Source: Streptomyces sp. NBC_01283 (GTDB taxonomy: Bacteria > Actinomycetota > Actinomycetes > Streptomycetales > Streptomycetaceae). From it: a stretch of 64,000 nt of DNA. Positions within the stretch are counted from its first letter, which is position 1. Each line of letters opens with the position of its first letter. The notes under the pieces are model-generated. The model saw only the letters and a list, made by a program, of their open reading frames with translations. It ran no database searches and was not told the DNA's origin. Below, in pieces: positions 7,663 through 15,599 of the stretch. Both the position numbers and the translations under genes were made by a program. The DNA lies in the NCBI RefSeq assembly GCF_041435335.1, contig NZ_CP108430.1:4178501-4242500 (forward strand), written 5' to 3'.

Positions 7663-8530
7663 CCACGGTCCTCTGTGACTTGGCGCGGTTGACCTTCAGG
7701 CTCGCGAGGACGATCAGCGGCACGCCGAGCGCCTGGACGAAGCCGATGTGGTGCCCGTAGACGGCCCAGTCGGCGACCATCGCGACCGCCGGATAGGTGA
7801 AGGCGAGTACGGCGATCTTGGCGGTGGGCAGCTTCGCGTACGCCGCGTACATCAGGACGTACATCAGGCCGGTGTGGATGACGCCGAGCCCGACGAGCCA
7901 GCCCCAGCCGGCGCCCGTTCCGCTCATCGCACCGAAGTTCGCGAAGGGCAGCAGCAGCGGGATGCCGACGAGGACCTGGACGAGGGCGATGAGATGTGGG
8001 CGTACGCCGGTGATGCGCTTGGTGACGAGCGTGGAGAGGCCGTAGAGCAGCGCGGCGACGAGTGCGAGGCCGATGCCGGTGAGCGAGCCGAGGTCACCGG
8101 GCCGTACACCGGAGACCAGGACGAGCCCGGCGAACGCGGTGCCGAGCCACAGGAGTTGATGCCTGGTCAGGCGTTCGCGGAAGATGACCGCGCTGAGCAG
8201 CACGAGCAGGAACGGCTGCGTGTGGTAGACGACGGTGGCCAGGGAGATCGAGGTCGCCTCGTACGCCTTGAAGAGGAACACCCAGTTGAAGACGATGAAC
8301 GCGCCGCCGAGCGCGGCGAGTCCGAGCTTCTTGGGGGTGAGGCCGTGGTCGCGGAAGTAGCCGCGGACGAAGGCGTAGGCCCCCAGGGCGAGGGCACCGA
8401 AGAGTACGCGGAAGAACACCACGTTGAAGGCCGAGGCGCCTGACTCGACGACGAAGATCCCGAGGGTGCCGGAGAGCACCATCGCGGCGGTGAGCTGGGC
8501 CGTGCCCTTGTTCTCTGAGGTCATGCCCAT
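7607..8530 (-). CDS. EamA/DMT family transporter
   Basis: This is a 307-residue inner-membrane protein with about ten hydrophobic segments in two EamA repeats, typical of drug/metabolite transporters. The first repeat ends near residue 135 and the second begins near GDLGSLTGIGLALVAALLYG. The tail after the last segment is short and Pro/Thr-rich. ATG at 8530 or 8524 starts it; no clear ribosome site separates them. It is convergent with, and overlaps, the LysR gene and is divergent from the cytosine deaminase. The substrate cannot be inferred. Confidence 0.88.
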   Translation of the reverse strand: MGMTSENKGTAQLTAAMVLSGTLGIFVVESGASAFNVVFFRVLFGALALGAYAFVRGYFRDHGLTPKKLGLAALGGAFIVFNWVFLFKAYEATSISLATVVYHTQPFLLVLLSAVIFRERLTRHQLLWLGTAFAGLVLVSGVRPGDLGSLTGIGLALVAALLYGLSTLVTKRITGVRPHLIALVQVLVGIPLLLPFANFGAMSGTGAGWGWLVGLGVIHTGLMYVLMYAAYAKLPTAKIAVLAFTYPAVAMVADWAVYGHHIGFVQALGVPLIVLASLKVNRAKSQRTVATSTPPLPAPAPAAQTAR

Positions 8531-8580
8531 GAAGCTACGAGCGGGCGTATGCGCTGGTCCACGAGCCAGTGGGGCGTCCT

Positions 8581-8598
8581 GCCGATGGGCTCATCGGC
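8581..8598. promoter_or_regulatory. Inverted repeat between EamA gene and deaminase gene
   Basis: GCCGATG (8581-8587) and CATCGGC (8592-8598) form a perfect 7-bp inverted repeat 32 bases before the deaminase start, in the divergent intergenic gap. It could be an operator or a small hairpin. Confidence 0.3.
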
Positions 8599-8630
8599 GG
8601 GGACGATGGCCCCTGACGAAAGGTGCTCGG

Positions 8631-9098
8631 ATGGATCAGACACCGGTGGATCAGGCACAGGCCCGCGCATGGCTCGCGACCGCCGTCGACGAAGCACGGC
8701 TGAGCCTCGCGGAGGGCGGCGTTCCGGTCGGCGCCGCGCTGTACGGAACGGACGGGGCCCTGTGGGGGCGCGGGCGCAACCGCCGCGTCCAGGAGGGTGA
8801 TCCGTCCCTGCACGCGGAGACATCGGCGTTCCGGGCCGCGGGACGGCAGCGCACGTACCGCGGGACGACGATGGTCACGACGCTCTCCCCGTGCTGGTAC
8901 TGCAGCGGCCTGGTGCGGCAGTTCGGGATCTCGCGGGTGGTCGTCGGCGAGGCGCGGACGTTCCAGGGCGGACACGACTGGCTGGCGGAGCACGGCGTGG
9001 AGGTCGTGATCCTCGACGATCCGGCGTGCGCGACGATGATGCGGGACTTCGTCGCGGCACGGCCGGAGCTGTGGCACGAGGACATCGGCCTCGACTAG
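8631..9098 (+). CDS. Fcy1-type cytosine/nucleoside deaminase
   Basis: This 155-residue zinc deaminase has the site HAE (His61, Glu63) and PCWYC (Cys88, Cys91). The C-terminal half follows the yeast cytosine deaminase Fcy1 pattern closely: TTLSPC, a Gly-Ile/Pro-Arg-Val-Val-Val-Gly-Glu stretch, and the ending RPELWHEDIG, which parallels Fcy1's RPQDWFEDIGE from memory. Bacterial cytosine deaminases are usually the unrelated amidohydrolase CodA. Cytosine to uracil plus ammonia is the most likely reaction; tRNA adenosine or guanine deamination is less likely given the short length. ATG at 8631 follows AAAGG. Confidence 0.85.
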   Translation: MDQTPVDQAQARAWLATAVDEARLSLAEGGVPVGAALYGTDGALWGRGRNRRVQEGDPSLHAETSAFRAAGRQRTYRGTTMVTTLSPCWYCSGLVRQFGISRVVVGEARTFQGGHDWLAEHGVEVVILDDPACATMMRDFVAARPELWHEDIGLD

Positions 9099-9460
9099 CC
9101 GGCCTGCCCGGCCTGCCCGGCTGCCGAGGAGTCCGGCCGGTCCGGCCGCAGGACCAGGGCGAGCAGTCCGGGGAAGCGCGCCTCGAACTCCTCCCGGCGC
9201 AGCCGGTTGACCCGCTTGGGCCCCTCGTCCCGCTGCTCGACGAGCCCCGCTCCCCGCAGTACCCCGAAGTGATGGCTCAGCGCGGCCTTGCCGACGGGCA
9301 CGTCGAAGCTGCCGCAGCTGCGGGCCCAGTCGGGGGACGAGGCCAACTCCCGTACCAGTTCCAGGCGTACGGGGTCGCCGAGCGCGGTGAGCGCGGCCAG
9401 CACGGACACCTCGTCGGGATGGACGTGCACCGGCGCCGCGCGGTGGTGCGTGTTCGCCAC
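9095..9460 (-). CDS. ArsR family winged-helix regulator
   Basis: A 121-residue protein with the ArsR/helix-turn-helix fold: ALTALGDPVRLELVRELA, then the recognition region VGKAALSHHFGVLRGAGLV and the wing QRDEGPKRVNRLR. There is no Cys-rich metal site of the ArsR ELCVCDL type, so it is probably not a metal sensor. GTG at 9460 is chosen because AAGGGAG precedes it by 7 bases; the frame is open farther upstream without a ribosome site. It is divergent from the quinone oxidoreductase, and its stop overlaps the deaminase gene end by 4 bases. Confidence 0.87.
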   Translation of the reverse strand: MANTHHRAAPVHVHPDEVSVLAALTALGDPVRLELVRELASSPDWARSCGSFDVPVGKAALSHHFGVLRGAGLVEQRDEGPKRVNRLRREEFEARFPGLLALVLRPDRPDSSAAGQAGQAG

Positions 9461-9512
9461 GACCGGACTCCCTTCACCTCGGCCCTTGCCGGGTTTCCGC
9501 TCGACCCTTGCC

Positions 9513-9566
9513 GAGTGTTCGATGAAAACCATACACTCCTGAGTGTTCGCTTTCTGTTGAACACTC
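9513..9566. promoter_or_regulatory. ArsR-type operator cluster (GAGTGTTC repeats)
   Basis: GAGTGTTC occurs at 9513-9520 and 9541-9548, facing GAACACTC at 9559-9566 and a partial ACACTC at 9533-9538. The main inverted repeat is 8+8 bp with a 10-base spacer. The cluster sits in the 145-base gap between the ArsR gene and the quinone oxidoreductase, so one regulator could control both. Confidence 0.6.
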
Positions 9567-9605
9567 CATCGGACACCTGTCTGGCCACTCGAAGGGTGCA
9601 CAGCC

Positions 9606-10604
9606 ATGCCCACCATGCGCGCGATCCAGTTCCAGGAGTACGGCGGCCCCGAGGTCCTCACGGTGACGGAGGCTCCCGTCCCCGCGCCCGCGGCGGGCCA
9701 GATCAGCATCGACGTCGCGTACACCGGCGTGAACTTCGCCGACCTGAAGGCCCGCTCCGAGGGCTACCGCGTGCCCTCGCTCCCCTACGTACCCGGCCTT
9801 GAGGTCTCCGGGCGCGTCCGGGAAGTCGGCGCGGGCGTCGAGGGGTTCACGGCCGGACAGGAGGTCGTCGCGCTCACCGAGGGCGGCGCGTACGCGGAGG
9901 TCGTGGTCGCCGCGGCGGCGACGGTGTTCCCCCTGCCGGACGGCGTGGACCTGCGCACGGCGGCCACCCTGCCCACGGTCCTGCCCACCGCGCACGCCCT
10001 GCTCCACGAGGTGGGCAGGCTGCGCGCGGGCGAGAGCGTCCTCGTGCAGGGCGCGGCGGGCGGGGTCGGCACGGTGGTGGGCCAGTTGGCCAAGGCGGCG
10101 GGCGCGGGCGCGGTGTACGGCGTCGTGTCGAGCGGGGCCAAGGCGAAGTACGCCCTGGAACACGGATACGACGAGGTGTTCGTCGGGGACTCCGGCGACG
10201 GCTTCGCCGCCGAGGTCCGTGCCGCCACCGGCGGACGCGGCGTCGACCTCGCTCTCGACCCGGTCGGCGGCGACGCCTTGCGCGGGGGCCTCGACGCGCT
10301 CGCCGTCTTCGGGCGGCTCGTCTCCTTCGGCAACGCGAGCTCGGCCGAGCCGTGGCGGGTGGGCCAGCCCGAGCTGTACCCGGCGGGCCTCGGCGTCTTC
10401 GGCTTCTCGATCCTGTCGCTCGCCGCGTCGGCGCCGCAGTCCCTGCGCGAGATCGCCGCACGGGCCTACGCGAAGGTGGCCGACGGGACGGTGACGCTGC
10501 CGGTGACGGCGGAGTTCCCGCTGGCCGATGCCGCCGGGGCACACCGCCTGATGGGCAACCGCACGAGCACGGGAAAGCTGCTTCTGAGGGTCACCGCAGC
10601 CTGA
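9606..10604 (+). CDS. NADPH:quinone oxidoreductase (zinc-free MDR family)
   Basis: A 332-residue medium-chain dehydrogenase/reductase. The GroES-like N-terminal domain starts MRAIQFQEYGGPEVLTV, and the Rossmann domain carries VQGAAGGVGTVVGQLAKAAG, about residues 140-159, for NADPH. The Cys/His ligands of zinc alcohol dehydrogenases are absent, so it belongs to the quinone reductase (QOR) group. It probably reduces quinones or reactive enones in the cytosol. The divergent ArsR gene and the GAGTGTTC repeats between them suggest induction by an electrophile or quinone. Confidence 0.92.
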   Translation: MPTMRAIQFQEYGGPEVLTVTEAPVPAPAAGQISIDVAYTGVNFADLKARSEGYRVPSLPYVPGLEVSGRVREVGAGVEGFTAGQEVVALTEGGAYAEVVVAAAATVFPLPDGVDLRTAATLPTVLPTAHALLHEVGRLRAGESVLVQGAAGGVGTVVGQLAKAAGAGAVYGVVSSGAKAKYALEHGYDEVFVGDSGDGFAAEVRAATGGRGVDLALDPVGGDALRGGLDALAVFGRLVSFGNASSAEPWRVGQPELYPAGLGVFGFSILSLAASAPQSLREIAARAYAKVADGTVTLPVTAEFPLADAAGAHRLMGNRTSTGKLLLRVTAA

Positions 10605-10633
10605 CTACAGCTGACTCGCGCCCGGCCGTCCGG

Positions 10634-11137
10634 TCACTGCTTCCGGTACGTCTCGCGCAGTTCCCGCCACGGTTCCAGGCTCCACGTCGACCAGTCCTTG
10701 GGCCGCCCGTCGAGGGCATCGACGAGGAACTCGAAGTGGTTGTGCCAGCCGGCGAGGCAGTCGAGTCGCAGCGCGTCGTCGCCGTCGAACTCGTTGGTGA
10801 AGCGGAGGGTGGTGCCGGTCTTCCCGTCGGCCGCCTCCAGGTGGAAGCGGCACCGCCCGTGCAGGTCGATCGTGTACTCGGCGACCCGCTCCGGGTCCCA
10901 CTCCGTGATGTGCCCGGAGTGGGAGGCCGACTCGTCGCCGTTGAGCCACCGCAGCGTGACGGCTCCGCCGAGCCTCGGCTCGAACACGTCGGCGGCGGCC
11001 AGCCACCCCGGAAGCCCCTCCGGGGTGGCCGCCGCCGCCCAGACCTTTTCCACAGGGTGGGGAAGGTGAAGTGCGTAACGGAGATGCTGCGTGGAGCCGT
11101 CCGTCCAGCTCGTACCCTGCCCGATCAACGCGGTCAT
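10634..11137 (-). CDS. SRPBCC (AHSA1-like) domain protein
   Basis: This 167-residue protein has the START/Bet v1-like fold signature HPVEKVWAAAATPEGLPGWL, followed by WDPERVAEYTI and WHNHFEFLVDALDG. Members bind hydrophobic ligands or act with Hsp90; the role here is unknown. I prefer ATG at 11137 because GTGAGGG precedes it by 7 bases; a GTG at 11158 is an alternative. It is convergent with the quinone oxidoreductase and upstream of nothing obvious. Confidence 0.85.
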   Translation of the reverse strand: MTALIGQGTSWTDGSTQHLRYALHLPHPVEKVWAAAATPEGLPGWLAAADVFEPRLGGAVTLRWLNGDESASHSGHITEWDPERVAEYTIDLHGRCRFHLEAADGKTGTTLRFTNEFDGDDALRLDCLAGWHNHFEFLVDALDGRPKDWSTWSLEPWRELRETYRKQ

Positions 11138-11201
11138 GCCACAACCCTCACCCGACACGGACCACTCCGCACTCCCGGCGGGTGCTTACGGGCGCTGCGG
11201 G

Positions 11202-12314
11202 TCAGACCCCGGCGTACGAGTGCTTGCCGGTGACGAAGATGTTCACGCCGTAGTAGTTGAACAGCCAGCAGCCGAAGGCGATCAGGGCCAGGTAGGCGGC
11301 CTTGCGGCCCTTCCAGCCTGCCGTCGCGCGGGCGTGGAGGTAGCAGGCGTAGGCGACCCAGGTGATGAAGGACCAGACCTCCTTGGGGTCCCAGCCCCAG
11401 TAGCGGCCCCATGCGTCGCCCGCCCAGATCGCGCCCGCGATGATCGTGAACGTCCACAGCGGGAAGACGGCGGCGTTCACGCGGTACGAGAACTTGTCGA
11501 GGGTGGCCGCGGCGGGCAGGCGCTCCAGGACGGAGGAGGCGAAGCGGCCGGGCTTGCCGCCCGCGGCCAGCTTGTTCTCGTAGGAGTCGCGGAAGAGGTA
11601 GAGGATCGTCGCGACGCCGGCCAGGTAGAACGTCGCCCCGCAGAAGATCGCGGTGGAGACGTGGATCCACAGCCAGTACGAGTGAAGGGCGGGAACCAAC
11701 TGGTCACTGGCGGTGTACAAGACAGTGACGGCGAGACCGAGATCGAGGAGGACCGTGGTGACCAGCGGAAGGCCGAGCCAGCCGACGTTCTTCTTCAGCG
11801 CCATGAGCACGAGGTACACCCCGACGGCCATGGTGGAGAACGTCAGGTTGAATTCGTACATGTTGCCCCACGGCGCCCGCTGCACCGACAGCGCGCGGGT
11901 GAGCACACCACCGGCCTCGACGAGGAACGCGAGCACGGTGAGGGACACGGCGATACGGCCGTAGAGGTCCCCCTTCTCGTCACCGCCCGAGGCGCCGGGG
12001 CCGTCCGGCACGTCGCGCGTGCCGGTGACGGAGCGGGTGACGACCTTGGGGGCCGACGCGGGGCGGTCGAGAACCGCGGTGCCGGTGCCGTTCTTGGCCT
12101 TGACGGTGACGGCGGGCGCCTTGGCGGCGGCCTCGGTCCGGGGGGTCAGCGCGGCGGCCGTGCGGCCGACCTTGCTGCGGCTGCCGAGGATCCACTCCGC
12201 CATGTGCGCGAAGAAGGCAAGGAGATAGACGGCCATCGCGGAGTAGACCAGCACATTGCTGATGTGCGCGAGGTTCTCGTTCGGTTCGGCGGCGAGGGTG
12301 GTGGCGAGATTCAC
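11202..12314 (-). CDS. ccsB: Cytochrome c biogenesis protein CcsB (ResC type)
   Basis: CcsB forms with ResB the System II heme exporter and cytochrome c synthase. The 370-residue membrane protein has eight or so hydrophobic segments and the heme-binding tryptophan-rich motif WGWDPKEVWSF near residues 296-306. A Ser/Ala/Lys-rich soluble insert of about 70 residues follows the first two segments. The ATG at 12314 overlaps the ResB stop by 4 bases, so translation is coupled. Confidence 0.94.
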   Translation of the reverse strand: MNLATTLAAEPNENLAHISNVLVYSAMAVYLLAFFAHMAEWILGSRSKVGRTAAALTPRTEAAAKAPAVTVKAKNGTGTAVLDRPASAPKVVTRSVTGTRDVPDGPGASGGDEKGDLYGRIAVSLTVLAFLVEAGGVLTRALSVQRAPWGNMYEFNLTFSTMAVGVYLVLMALKKNVGWLGLPLVTTVLLDLGLAVTVLYTASDQLVPALHSYWLWIHVSTAIFCGATFYLAGVATILYLFRDSYENKLAAGGKPGRFASSVLERLPAAATLDKFSYRVNAAVFPLWTFTIIAGAIWAGDAWGRYWGWDPKEVWSFITWVAYACYLHARATAGWKGRKAAYLALIAFGCWLFNYYGVNIFVTGKHSYAGV

Positions 12315-14125
12315 TTCTCAGCCCCTTCGGCAGGAACATCTTGGGGGGTGGAGTCGCCATGCGCGGCAGTTGCTTGAGCTGCGGGAACGGCATGATCGGC
12401 TTGATCGGCGGGGTCTGTTTCGGACGCGCTCGGCGCCTTCTCGTAGAGGTGCGCGGCGAGGTCGCCCAGCTCTTCGGGCAACTTGGCGGACTCGCTGCGG
12501 CCGAGCCCGGCCATCTCGACGACGGTGACGCCGTCGGCGCCACGGACGGCCCGCACCCACACGCGGCGGCGCTGGATGAACAGCGATCCGGCGAGGCCGA
12601 CGATGGCGGAGACCGCCCCGACGAGCGCCCACATGGAGCCGGGCTGCTGGGAGACCTGGAAGGTCGCCCAGCGCTTGATGTCCTTCTCGAAGGTGATCGA
12701 GCCGGCACCGCCGGGCAGCTTCATCGTCTCGCCGGGCCGCATCCGCTGCTTGAGGAGCTCGCCCTTGGAGTCCTTGAACTTTTCCATCTTGCTGGTGTCC
12801 AGCTGATAGACGTTCTGCGGCAGACCGGAGTCCACACCGAGGCTTCCGTGGTACGCGGAGAGCGCGAGCACGGGGTAGTCCAGCGCGGGGAACTGGGAGA
12901 ACATCTGGCCCTGGCCCTCGCCGGCGAACGTCGGCACGAAGAAGGCGTTGAAGCCGAGCTGTTCCTTCTTGCCGTTCTTGTCGCGGTAGCCGTCGAGCAC
13001 CTTGATGGCGCCGGTGGCCGTGCCATTGGAGTCGATGGGCAGCAGCGGCACGGACATCTTGGAGACGACCTTGCCCTTGCCGTCCCGGACGGTGACGGTC
13101 GGCGCGTAGCCCTGGCCGATCAGGTAGACCTTCGAGCCGTCGACCTCGAGCGGCTTGTTGACCTCGATCGACTTCTTCTTCTCCGGACCGTCGACGCCCT
13201 CGGTGTAGGTGACGTTCGCCCGGTAGGTGCGGGCGGTCCCCTTCTCGGGGCCCTTCCGCTCGAACGTCGACTCGAAGCTGTCCAGCTTGAAGCTGAACGG
13301 CGCCAGGTCGTCGGTGTTGAAGAGGCTGCCGGACTTGAAGTTGTCGTACTGGGTGAGGGTGTTGGCGAACCCGTCGCCCTGGACGATGAGCTTGCCGCCC
13401 TCGGACTTGAACAGGGCGCCGACGGCGAAGGCGATCAGGAGCACGATCAGCGAGATGTGGAAGAAGAGGTTGCCCGCCTCACGCAGGTAGCCCTTCTCCG
13501 CGGCGACGGACGCCCCCGCGCCGCCCTTGCCCGCCGTGAGGTCCGCGCGGAAGCGGCGGCCCTTGAGCAGCCCGAGCGCGGCGTCGTGGACCTGCTCGGG
13601 CTCGGCCTCGGTGCGCCACGTGGTGTACGCGGGCAGCCGGTCGAGCCGTTTGGGCGCACCCGGCGGCCGGCCGCGGAGCTGGCCGACGAACTGCCAGGTG
13701 CGGGGCACGATGCAGCCGATGAGGGAGATGAAGAGCAGGATGTAGATCGCCGAGAACCACACGGAGCTGTAGACGTCGAACAGCTGGAACTTCTCGTAGA
13801 TCGGCGCGAGCGTGGTGTGCGCGGTCTTGAAGTCCTGGACCTTCAGCTCGTCGATGCTGGTCTGCGGGATCAGCGAGCCCGGGATCGCGCCGAGCGAGAG
13901 CAGGAGCAGCAGGAGCAGCGCGACCCGCATCGAGGTCAGCTGCCGCCACATCCACCGCGTCCAGCCGACGACTTCCTTGCCGGTCCAGACGAGCCAGCCC
14001 GCGGCGCCCGGGGCGCGCTTGCCGCCGAAGGAGCCGGGCATCGCCCGGTCGACGGGGGCGGTGGACAGCTGAGAGCCCGCGGCACCCAGGTCGCTCTGTT
14101 CTTCAGGGGCTTCGGTCTTGCTCAT
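12311..14125 (-). CDS. resB: Cytochrome c biogenesis protein ResB
   Basis: A 604-residue membrane protein with an N-terminal cytoplasmic region, transmembrane segments near SMRVALLLLLLLSLGAIPGS, YSSVWFSAIYILLFISLIGC and LFFHISLIVLLIAFAVGALF, a large extracytoplasmic domain, and a final membrane segment near MWALVGAVSAIVGLAGSLF. This is the ResB/Ccs1 layout; ResB presents apocytochrome while CcsB passes heme. It is preceded by ccdA (3-base gap) and overlaps ccsB by 4 bases, which places it in the resA-ccdA-resB-ccsB operon. Confidence 0.95.
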   Translation of the reverse strand: MSKTEAPEEQSDLGAAGSQLSTAPVDRAMPGSFGGKRAPGAAGWLVWTGKEVVGWTRWMWRQLTSMRVALLLLLLLSLGAIPGSLIPQTSIDELKVQDFKTAHTTLAPIYEKFQLFDVYSSVWFSAIYILLFISLIGCIVPRTWQFVGQLRGRPPGAPKRLDRLPAYTTWRTEAEPEQVHDAALGLLKGRRFRADLTAGKGGAGASVAAEKGYLREAGNLFFHISLIVLLIAFAVGALFKSEGGKLIVQGDGFANTLTQYDNFKSGSLFNTDDLAPFSFKLDSFESTFERKGPEKGTARTYRANVTYTEGVDGPEKKKSIEVNKPLEVDGSKVYLIGQGYAPTVTVRDGKGKVVSKMSVPLLPIDSNGTATGAIKVLDGYRDKNGKKEQLGFNAFFVPTFAGEGQGQMFSQFPALDYPVLALSAYHGSLGVDSGLPQNVYQLDTSKMEKFKDSKGELLKQRMRPGETMKLPGGAGSITFEKDIKRWATFQVSQQPGSMWALVGAVSAIVGLAGSLFIQRRRVWVRAVRGADGVTVVEMAGLGRSESAKLPEELGDLAAHLYEKAPSASETDPADQADHAVPAAQATAAHGDSTPQDVPAEGAEK

Positions 14126-14128
14126 GGA

Positions 14129-14896
14129 TCAGATCCCCACCGTGTAGCCGTTGGACCAGACCTGCATCTGCTGCACGATGGTGTCCCAGACGCCGGTGAC
14201 GAGCAGCAGCCCGGTCGCGATCATCATGATGCCGCCGATGCGCATCACCCAGACGTAGTGCTTCTTGACCCAGCTGAACGCGCCGAGCGCCTTGCGGAAG
14301 GCGATGGCCGCGAGGATGAACGGCAGCCCGAGCCCCAGGCAGTACGCGACGCTCAGTATGGCCCCGCGCCCCGCACTCCCCTGGTCGAGGGCCAGGGAGT
14401 TGACGGACGTCAGCGTGGGCCCCACGCAGGGCGCCCAGCCCACGGCGAACAGTGCGCCGAGCACCGGGGCGCCCGCGAGTCCGGCGGCGGGCTTCTTGTG
14501 GAAGCGGAACTCCCGCTGCGACAGCCAGGGCATGAGCCCCATGAAGAAGATGCCGAGGACGATCATCAGCACGCCGAGCACCTTGGTGATGACGTCCTGG
14601 TATTCCTGCAGGTTCTGCCCGACGAACCCGAAGAGCGCGCCGGTGGAGACGAAGACGGCGGTGAAGCCGAGCACGAAGAGCCCGGCTCCCGCGGCCATCC
14701 GCCCGCGCTTGGCCTCGGCCAGGTCGGTGCCGCCGACGCCGGTGACATACGACAGATAGCCCGGCACCAGCGGGAGTACGCACGGGGAGAAGAAGGAGAC
14801 GAGACCGCCGAGGACCGCGACGGGCAGCGCGACGAGAAGCGCTCCGTTCATGACGGTCTGGTTCGCTTCGCCGACGGCGGCGAGAGTGGACATCAC
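14129..14896 (-). CDS. ccdA: Cytochrome c biogenesis protein CcdA
   Basis: CcdA moves reducing equivalents from cytoplasmic thioredoxin across the membrane to ResA. The 255-residue protein has six membrane segments. The two redox Cys lie in SFFSPCVLPLVPGYLSY (segment 1) and GWAPCVGPTLT (segment 4), both followed by Pro or Val-Gly-Pro as in the family. GTG at 14896 or ATG at 14893 starts it. It sits 7 bases after the ResA-like gene. Confidence 0.95.
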   Translation of the reverse strand: MMSTLAAVGEANQTVMNGALLVALPVAVLGGLVSFFSPCVLPLVPGYLSYVTGVGGTDLAEAKRGRMAAGAGLFVLGFTAVFVSTGALFGFVGQNLQEYQDVITKVLGVLMIVLGIFFMGLMPWLSQREFRFHKKPAAGLAGAPVLGALFAVGWAPCVGPTLTSVNSLALDQGSAGRGAILSVAYCLGLGLPFILAAIAFRKALGAFSWVKKHYVWVMRIGGIMMIATGLLLVTGVWDTIVQQMQVWSNGYTVGI

Positions 14897-14903
14897 GGGG
14901 AAA

Positions 14904-15533
14904 TCACTTCTCCGCGATCAGCGGGTCGATCATCTTGCGCAGCTTCTCTTCGTTGAGCGCCTGCTGCGAGCGGGCCGCGATCTTTCCCTCGCGGTCGAGG
15001 ATGATCGTGGAGGGGATGAACTTCGGGTTCATCGTGCCCTTGGGGAAGCGCAGCATCAGCTTGCCCATCGGATCGTGCAGGCTCGGATAGGAGATCTTCC
15101 ACTCCTTCTCGAACGCCAGCGCCGGGTCCTTCTGCGGGTCGCGGGTGTTGATCCCGACGAACTGCACGTCCTTGCCCTTGAGGTCCTTCGAGACCTTCGC
15201 GAAGTTCGGCGCCTCGGCCCGGCAGGGCGAGCACCAGGAGCCCCAGACGTTCAGGACGACGATCTTGCCCTTGTAGTCGTCGACGTCGAGGTGCTTGCCC
15301 GTGAGGGTCTCCCCCTCAAGCTTCGGGCCGTCCTGGCGATCACCCTTGCCCGCGGTGGCGATGCCGTCGGAGCCGGTGACGAAGTTGGTGTTCCCGGAAC
15401 CGCCTGACGTGCCGCCGGAGCTGCACGCCGACAGGGTCAGCGCGGCGACCGCGGCCCCAGCGCCCAGGAGGGCGGCGCGGCTGCGGCTACGGCTGCGGTT
15501 CGTGCTGTGGGGGGCGCGGCAGGCGGCACTCAT
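14904..15533 (-). CDS. resA: ResA-like thioredoxin lipoprotein
   Basis: The product is a 209-residue exported protein. Residues 1-37 form a lipoprotein signal with an Arg/Ser-rich start, a hydrophobic core and the lipobox LSAC. The thioredoxin-like domain has the redox motif WGSWCSPCRAEAPN, about residues 111-124, as in ResA/TlpA. It should reduce the CXXCH cysteines of apocytochrome c on the outer face of the membrane, using electrons from CcdA. It is the first of four cytochrome c maturation genes in a row. Confidence 0.93.
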   Translation of the reverse strand: MSAACRAPHSTNRSRSRSRAALLGAGAAVAALTLSACSSGGTSGGSGNTNFVTGSDGIATAGKGDRQDGPKLEGETLTGKHLDVDDYKGKIVVLNVWGSWCSPCRAEAPNFAKVSKDLKGKDVQFVGINTRDPQKDPALAFEKEWKISYPSLHDPMGKLMLRFPKGTMNPKFIPSTIILDREGKIAARSQQALNEEKLRKMIDPLIAEK

Positions 15534-15599
15534 GTGAAAAGTTTCGCATGTCTGTTTCGGGGATCTTCCGCACCCCCCGGGGTTGCGGAAAGTCCCATT

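Noticed and set aside
12341..14956. An 871-codon open frame on the plus strand
   Set aside because: It is opposite resB and ccdA, whose products have clear family motifs. Its translation is low-complexity (Glu/Gly/Val/Arg-rich), typical of antisense frames in high-GC DNA.
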